From Larix kaempferi (taxonomy: Eukaryota; Streptophyta; Pinopsida; Pinales; Pinaceae): a stretch of DNA of 64,000 bases. Where the stretch lies: the NCBI GenBank assembly GCA_027924585.1, contig BSBM01000753.1, forward strand, positions 19,699,501-19,763,500. The letters run 5' to 3'. Numbering within the stretch: the first letter of the stretch is position 1; each line of letters opens with the position of its first letter. The notes beneath the pieces were generated by a model. The model was not told the DNA's origin. It ran no database searches and saw only the letters and a program-made list of their open reading frames with translations. Below, one piece after another: positions 57,029 through 64,000 of the stretch. The position numbers were made by a program, and so were the translations under genes.

Positions 57029-59401
57029 AAGTGTACTACAAACAATCGGACGCGTATATATCATGTACATAGACCATTAATGAGTTGATAATTGGACATC
57101 GATAAGCTGGGATAATTAGTCTATATTATGGATAATTGTGCCTTGTAGTTTTTCATAATATTTTTTGTATATTAGACATATATGTATACCTAATATAATT
57201 AATACAATATACTTATATGATATTTTGCATCATTCTTTAAGCACCTAAAGAATGTCGCTTTCATTCTCTTACGAATAAAAACACATTTTTTCTTTTAAAG
57301 AAATAGAGGTTTATGTCGAATAGCCATACAACGTTGGATTTGTGGTTCATATTGCTTGAAAACATGTTGCAGAGATCCAATTAATGTATCTAGTGCCAAA
57401 CTATAGCTTCTACCCCATGATAGAAGAATTTATCCAAATTGGGTAGTTCCATATGGAAATTCAACCAATGATTAAATTCACTTGAATTTTTCCAATGTTT
57501 GGATTCAAATCATAAGACAATCATAACATGCCAACAAAAAAATCAAGGTTTACATGTGATAGTTCATATGACCTTTGTTTGTTAGAAAGAATGTAGATAG
57601 ATGAGAGGGGTCAAATTAATCATCAGCTCAACTTTGAGGCTACCTCCATCACTTCACTAAGAAGGAAAAGGTGGAAAGCCTCGAGACCCTTTAACAAAAA
57701 CCCCAATTGTAATTGTATTCCCTCACAACCCAAACACAAAACCTCTTGCAAATTAGAGCTAGGAATAATCCCTTGATCTTCCTATGATGACCCAATATAT
57801 GCCCTGGTGGAGATCTCCTTCGATTGGGTTTTTTCTTCTGATCTCCATATATTGTGATCTCAAGGTGCTCATAGCTATCCTTATAACATTAGGAGCAATG
57901 GATTCCAATAAATTCTTCAATACATATGCATATGTTTATAACTTACTGACCTAAATAAATATGACATTTGTTTGTAAAAAAAAATGTAGATAGATGAGAA
58001 TTCTACCATGTTCTTAACTCTATATATATTATGGAAGTAGCATTTTAGAGAAGATACACATATTTCTAAAATAATTTGCATGTGTTTTTCATATTAATGA
58101 GATGTACATTTAATAGCTTTTACGAATTAGAATTTTTCCAATACTTCTTTTTCCAAATCATATCGAACTCAATTCTGCACCCAAATTCATACATGGTAAT
58201 TGTGATGTATACCTACTAACTTTATTCAAGATTCTCTAGTGCCGAAATATAGATTGTACAGCTAATAACTTTCTGAAAATTAAATTTTCTGAAAAAAAGT
58301 CCTATCTTTTGAAAACTTCATTTCCAGTTCTAAAAAGCATCTCATTTAGGCAAATTTTCAATCAAGTAGCAAGGAAAAAAAAGTACCTCAAAAGTATTTG
58401 AAAATTTGGGCTATTGGTTCCAGATCTTTGGGTTTCCTGCAAAAAAACCTATACATCCTCGAAAGATCAATTTCAATTCATAATCTTCATTAGAAGAAAG
58501 CATACAAGAAAAAGTACCTCACATTTTCACACTGTTCATGTTTCAAATTCATACCTTCTGGTCCTTTAGCAGGGAATAACACCTTGAATGTTCCTTATAC
58601 AGAAGCTGGTTTTGATATTGGGAAAGGAGTTCATGCTCTACTTTCTACACATAAATATCCAAAAATACAACTAAAAAAAATAAAGTGAGAGATTGAACCA
58701 AAAAAGTCAAAACAATTTTGGTGTTCTATTACATGAGCACATGAATTTTAAAATAAAATGAGAGACTTGCTGACAGCAAGTTATGCACTCACAAGAACTA
58801 TTAGAAATGGAATCTTACCACTAATAACTTTTCCTAACTATCTACATGTAAATAATGACTAACACTTTCTTTCTCAAGATTCAAGCATTCTTCATCCTTT
58901 ATAAAGATACACATTTTTGCATTAGTTTAAAGCTCGTTTCAACAAGTGTTTACATAAAAAATTGCATGAAAAAAAATAGATTTAGGGAATACCTTGATCA
59001 TATAATATTGACATAAATATTCCATAATCATGGCACTCTAAGAATCCTATGCAAACTCAACAAACCTAGCAATCATGGCACTCCAAGAAATCAAGTCTTT
59101 GTCAGGCATTTTTTCAAACATATGGTATGAAAAATTGATCTTAAAAAATTAGGACACATAACTACAAGGGAATTAATTACATGAGCATTTGATTCAAACC
59201 CATTCCTAATAGAATACCCATGAATCTCTCGACCCTGATTTTTCTCTACATGGAAAGGACTAACAATTTCTTGCTTGTATTATTAAGTATTGTTACACTA
59301 ATAGTAGTTTTTTATCAACTTCAAAGAGCAATTACATAACAGAAACCAAGAATGGTTGAATGGAGCATTGCTCAGAAGGTATGTAATATATTGTTCTTTG
59401 T
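57029..59401. other. Spacer, no gene recognised
   Basis: AT-rich, no conserved coding region or terminal repeat seen. It could contain introns of the gene whose end lies at 59402. An ATG-containing segment ending CTCAGAAG|GTATGT (59347-59373) looks like a splice donor, but no confident exon can be assigned. Confidence 0.35.
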
Positions 59402-59788
59402 GCGGGAGATAGTGTCCGTGCTGATGCTCCAAAAGGATATCTGTCAAGAAGTATGACATTGGAAGAAGCAATAGATACTATTTTATTCTGCAGCTCAATT
59501 GTGCATGACCTTGTATATAAGGATGCAACTACAGCAATTCAGAAGGAAACTATTCTTGCCACTCCTATCCCTACGATGACAAGAATAGGGATGTCCCATG
59601 TGGAGTGTAGGAAAGTCTGCAGGGAGGCTCTTGTTCGATGCACATTAAGATACCAGCATACCCCATCTAATAGAATAGAAACTACTTTAGAAGATCAACA
59701 ATCTGTGATGCGTGTAAAGATTGGAGAGAGGAATCGGTCTACAAGGCCGAAAAAGGAAAACCCAAAATGCTGTTGTACTATACTGTAA
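59402..59788 (+). CDS. C-terminal part of a plant protein of unknown function, CaaX-like end
   Basis: The frame is open from 59387. Protein-like sequence starts near CAGDSVRADAPKGYLSRS and continues MTLEEAIDTILFCSSIVHDL. I recall this motif from a plant-specific uncharacterised family whose members end in a Cys-rich tail of the type KCNC[ST]IM. Here the end is KCCCTIL, and the last four residues (CTIL) fit a CaaX prenylation box with Leu, which favours geranylgeranylation. Between them is a basic, low-similarity region (residues about 50-115). There is no upstream partner exon that I can define and no stop inside the segment. It may be the last exon of a real gene or a fragment; the family recall comes from memory and is unverified. 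Confidence 0.5.
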   Translation, partial: AGDSVRADAPKGYLSRSMTLEEAIDTILFCSSIVHDLVYKDATTAIQKETILATPIPTMTRIGMSHVECRKVCREALVRCTLRYQHTPSNRIETTLEDQQSVMRVKIGERNRSTRPKKENPKCCCTIL

Positions 59789-61063
59789 GTGTTTTATATC
59801 TATCCGGCCTTGCGATTCCTCTGTGTGGGTCTCCAGTCTCCTTGATCCCAGCTCAAGAATGCATAAAGAATAGCAAATAACTCATTCAATGCCCCATGAA
59901 AGGTTTGGAGGTTAAGTCAATAGGTAAGTCCAGAGCTTTATGATTTTGTACATAGGTTTTGATATATAGTCCAATTGGGCAGAATATGAATGGACATTTG
60001 AGTACTTAGCTAAGATCCAAATATTTTGGAATTTACTGTAACTTGTGAGTTTTATCATTGTAAGCTATTACTGTACATTGATTATATGCCTTGATTTTTG
60101 AATTAAATGTATAATACATCTTCAGGAGTTAAAAAGAACCTTACTGTTAATAGATCGATACTATGCTATGCTAAGGTGTTTGATGTCCATGAAGTTCAGA
60201 ATACGTTTGAAAGCCCTACCTTGTCTTCCTGTTGAAATTGGGACAACTAGGTATTATGTTGGTCCAAAATTCTGATATTCCTATAAATTATCTGATCTCC
60301 TTTTTCCATTATTTTAATTTCAGATGATTTTAAAACCAATAACCTTAAATAAAATTATTTTTAGTTTTGTAAGCTTCTATCATAGGCCTTTAATCAACAT
60401 ATCACCAAATTTTCCTTTCTTTATGTTACAATTTTTAATGTAGTTTCCAATTGATAAGATTCTTTCCAGAAAACCTGATTTTCCATTTCTCAAACATATT
60501 ATGGGATCTCCCAAGAAAAAGTGCAAACAATGAGAGTTTGCTTACCAACTCATATTCGAATTTGTTCTTCCTAATTTTGACTTCTTGCACTTTTCTCAAA
60601 TATCCTCAACTCACAAGTCAAATGGTTACAAACATATTATCACTCGTTACTTTTTGCATCATGGAAGCAAAAGTAAATTGATGTCCAACATTTTCCTATT
60701 CATAAATTTAAAATAGTGTGTACACATCCACTATGTATACAATTATGTTATTGTCCATGTATGTGTGCACACATGGTATACAAATATGTTAGCATCCATG
60801 TATGTGCACATGGATACATATATATAGATGTGTATACATGTATATTTTGTTTTTAAGGAAAAATTTGCTGGGAAATTCAAGGGATGCTTTCTCACATTTA
60901 TGGATAGATTCTACTAAATTCGTCAGCATAGATTACTATTCCTAACTCAGATTCCAGCTGGGAACCTGCTGGCATGAAAGTAGCCAAATGTCCAACAACA
61001 TTGAAAACAGTTTGTTAAGTGACCCCTTGTGCTTTGTGCACATGTATAGTTACCTACATGTCT
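59789..61063. other. Spacer with low-complexity TATACA/GTGCAC repeats
   Basis: Directly after the stop this may be 3' untranslated sequence. 60715-60850 holds a loose duplication of phrases such as CCATGTATGTG and ATACAAATATGTTA. No other feature recognised. Confidence 0.4.
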
Positions 61064-61068
61064 GCAAA

Positions 61069-62664
61069 TGTAGGGCCCCTCCTTTAGGGACCCCTTGAAC
61101 TGAACCTGAAACTTTAAAAACTTAACCTGTCAACCCGATCCAGCTGGTCCATTGTTGTCTGCGTCTTCCGTAGGATCCCTCCAGCAAAGCTCGTTTAACC
61201 ATAGGCGAAGCAACCGTTAACTTCGCCACCCAACCATAGGCTCATGCTTTCAGTCGCATGGCCTCCCCCGAGCTTTGGGTCGTAGAGCTCACACAAGTAT
61301 TTCAGAAATTCAGCTTGGGCTTCCCTTCCCACCAGGATTTCTAAGCCAAACCCTTAGATGGCAGCAAGTCTTTGAGGCATTCAAAAATTACGACAATCGT
61401 CCAAATTATGGGCCCCTTACCCATTCCTTAAGCCTTCCTTATAAAGGGAAATCTCTTGCGACACATGTCGCTTCATGCATAATTATTTATTTAATTAAAA
61501 CACTCACCCATCCAAGTGTCAGTTTCTCTGGGAAGTGCACCTACATCCCTAAGTTTGCTCTAGTTTGTCCCCCAGATATTTTAATCAACTCCTAGCTTTT
61601 AGTTGACTAGGTGTCTAATCTATTTTGCTCCTAAATAATAATTTCTATTAATTTAAATGTTCAACAAAATAACTATTCATGTGCAAATGTCTAAGCTATT
61701 GTTATGCATTTGCTAAGTAATAATGTAGAGTTATTCTCCTAAGTTTTTATGCAGTTTAATTTAACAATCAAACTCACTAGGATCACGGTGCCGCGTCGTT
61801 GGGCTCCTGGTTCCTTAATTTTTTTAATCCCTTGACATGGCACCACTCCGTCAGGTCCAATCATCCATGGTTTCCATTCCTTGGCATGGTACCACCTTGT
61901 TGGGTCCTTGCGTCCATTCTTTCCGTTCTTGACAGGGTATCACATCGTTGGGCCCTTCTGCCACCATCTTTCCGTTTTGACTTGCGGGAACTCTTGTAGG
62001 GATTTTAGGAATCGTTACCATCCATCCTCCGTCTACATGCTATCTAGGGACTAATGGCGCTGAGGAGTGAGTCCGTTCTCACTGCGTGCCCCTCAACTCG
62101 TACGTGACCAGCTCCGTCGTGGCCCACCTCGTACGTCCTCATGCATTCCTCTTGAGCAAGCGGATCAATGCTTATCTGCTCATGCGTGGTATTCTTGTCG
62201 GAAGTTGACATCGTCGTCGCTTCCCCTTTGTGTGATTTACCCGTACTCTACGACCCTCCATGTTCCTTTGTGTGTCCGTTGGTGAACCGTCTCACTTGTT
62301 TCTACACACACTTCTCGCAACAAATTATTAGTAGCACTGTTCTCAACAATCATCATCTGGTTTCTAACTCTACCATTGTTAAACATTTATGATTTATTCA
62401 AACTGCTCATTCATCTTATCAAATATACATTTCGTCGCCAAATACATAATCACCATACAGCTAGTCGTTAAGCATTATCCATCAACATAATTTTCCATAG
62501 TCATAGCTAATCGTTTAACATATGCAATTATTCATTTACCTCAATAGTTCAGATACACATACTCAAAAAAAAAATAAGGTCAAAAGGTTATTTAATTAAT
62601 GTTTCAATCAGCCGGGTCACTCAGCAGGTGCCCTCAATGTCTACACAAGTCTAGGGGCACTACA
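61069..62664 (-). mobile_element. Solo LTR of the A/B family
   Basis: 1596 bp. On the minus strand it runs TGTAGTGCCCCTAG to GGGGCCCTACA, flanked by an exact GCAAA duplication (61064-61068 and 62665-62669). It aligns with the short LTR of element A and with that of B, including hairpin II (62060-62096) and hairpin I (62281-62296). This shows that TGTAGTGCCCC is a genuine LTR start in this family. Confidence 0.92.
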
Positions 62665-62669
62665 GCAAA

Positions 62670-63369
62670 CATAAGTAAAAGCCATTCACCCCCTTCCCTA
62701 TTGCAAGCATATTATTAACAAGGAATATGAAAAAAATTAAATATCATGAAACTAAAATGAAAAAGTTATCGGGATAATAATTTGTCATGACTATTGTGTC
62801 TATAGAGCACAAACCTATGACAAATAATTGCCATGATAATGATCTTTATTGGCATTATTTGAAGTTAACATAAGCTTTTAACTTGTTACATATCATCTCA
62901 ATATCATTATATTAATTTCCTATGTCTATATAGGTTAAGGATGTAGCAAGTGGTCATATACGTCCCTACAAGAATGCATTCACACACATTCAAACTACTT
63001 GCGAATGAGTATCAATGAATACTTGCAAACAAAGAAAATTATATTTTTACATTTGAAATTATACGAGAAGGAAAAGTAAGTGTATATATATATATTTGGA
63101 GGGATGTAATGTTTTAGAAATTATACAAGAAGGAAAAATAAGTATATATATATATATATATAGGGATGTAAGGTTTTAGAGTGTTTTATTGTGTGTTTTT
63201 TTGGTAATCGAAGCGCATAATCACAAATAAGATAGTATTCTTGTATAAACAAACTAGCTAATACATGAATAGTAAATTAGAATTAGTAAATGATGTAGCA
63301 GCATCCTTGGGAAGAGAAATAATCGTGCATGAATTCTTGTTGATGTAGATAGGTTATTAGTAGTTTAAC
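62670..63369. other. AT-rich spacer with TA microsatellites
   Basis: No gene. Two related phrases, AGAAGGAAAAGTAAGTGTATA (about 63067) and AGAAGGAAAAATAAGTATATA (about 63129), each followed by a TA run and GGGATGTAA, form a short imperfect tandem duplication of about 62 bp. Confidence 0.45.
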
Positions 63370-63950
63370 CTAAGCATGCATAATTAACTCTTGGCATGCA
63401 TTTACTACAGTGGGTGTGCATTTTCACTGATTTTAAAGCAGAATTGACTTAGCTTGTGACATTCAATACTTGTTTTTGGATTAGGACATAGGATATGAGC
63501 ATATGGCAAGGTCAGACAACTTATAGGCTTTCATTTTCATGCTTCAGTTCAACAATTGAGTTAATATTTTGGACTAGGCATGCATTTTATGAAGACTAGT
63601 TTACATTGTCTGAAATGACAAAAATAGTGTAAGTATAATTTTGACAAATCCTAAGCATGCATAACTATAGGCATGCATTTACTACAGTGGGTGTGCATTT
63701 TCACTGATTTTAAAGCAGAATTGACTTAGTTTGTAACATTCAATACTTGTTTTTGGATTAGGACATGCGATATGAGCATATGTTAAGATCAGACATCTTA
63801 TAAGCTTTCATTTTCATGCTTCAGTTCAATTTCATGCTTTAGTTCAACAATTGAGTTAATATTTTGGACTAGGCGTGCATTTTTGTGAGGACTAATTTAC
63901 ATTGTCTGAAAATGACAAAATTAGTGTAATTCTCATTTTGACAAATCTTT
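63370..63950. repeat. Tandem duplication of about 280-300 bp
   Basis: CTAAGCATGCATAA followed by GCATGCATTTACTACAGTGG starts both copies (about 63370 and 63650). Similarity runs to ATTTTGACAAATC near each end. The second copy has an extra TTTCATGCTT-type duplication near 63820. AT-rich, non-coding. Confidence 0.88.
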
Positions 63951-64000
63951 AACTTCAGCTGAAAACAATTTTGAAAAATCTGGAAATGTATATTGATGCA

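Overview
This window looks like nuclear DNA of a land plant with a large, repeat-swollen genome. A gymnosperm such as a conifer is a plausible source, but nothing in the sequence proves it. The plant features are a RAB1/RABD-type GTPase tail, an argininosuccinate lyase fragment, Ty1/copia and Ty3/gypsy elements primed by initiator-Met tRNA (TGGTATCAGAGC-type sites), and long AT-rich spacers. No complete, intact host gene was found. Nearly all longer open frames are retroelement debris or chance.

Layout. 1-4934: AT-rich DNA with the last exons of a decayed RAB1-like gene (1622-2280), a tRNA-like sequence (2694-2767), a foldback MITE-like element (2773-3088) and a GT microsatellite. 4935-11497: a Ty1/copia element with both LTRs and a GCTGG target duplication. 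Its coding region is reduced to an RT/RNase H remnant, and its 3' internal region holds 2.2 kb of tandem repeats that form small hairpins. 12837-28394: a Ty3/gypsy chromovirus-like element with 4.6-kb LTRs, an ATTGG target duplication and a decayed gag-pol. Each LTR carries an antisense piece of an argininosuccinate lyase gene, and the 3' LTR contains a 1.7-kb solo LTR (TTTAT duplication).

28400-29363: a tandem duplication that preserves the pre-insertion site of the gypsy element. 30194-41411: a non-coding gypsy-like element (C) interrupted by a minus-strand non-coding element (A, 30305-38687, AATTA duplication). 42844-51826: a related plus-strand non-coding element (B) with a truncated 5' LTR. 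53844-57028: the 5' part of a second gypsy element, whose gag is split by a copia-type solo LTR (55518-56016, CTTTT duplication). 59402-59788: the end of a plant gene of unknown function with a CaaX-like C-terminus. 61069-62664: a minus-strand solo LTR of the A/B family (GCAAA duplication). 63370-63950: a simple tandem duplication.

The most interesting signals are comparative. (1) The copia 3' array has stems that keep pairing through paired base changes. (2) The LTRs of several gypsy-like families share two hairpins and a pre-PPT hairpin that also covary. (3) A and B carry 'extended' LTRs that start with another family's LTR end and include a pol tail and PPT. (4) A host enzyme fragment sits inside both LTRs of one element. 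Boundaries rest on TG...CA ends and target duplications read by eye. Function, age and expression are inference.
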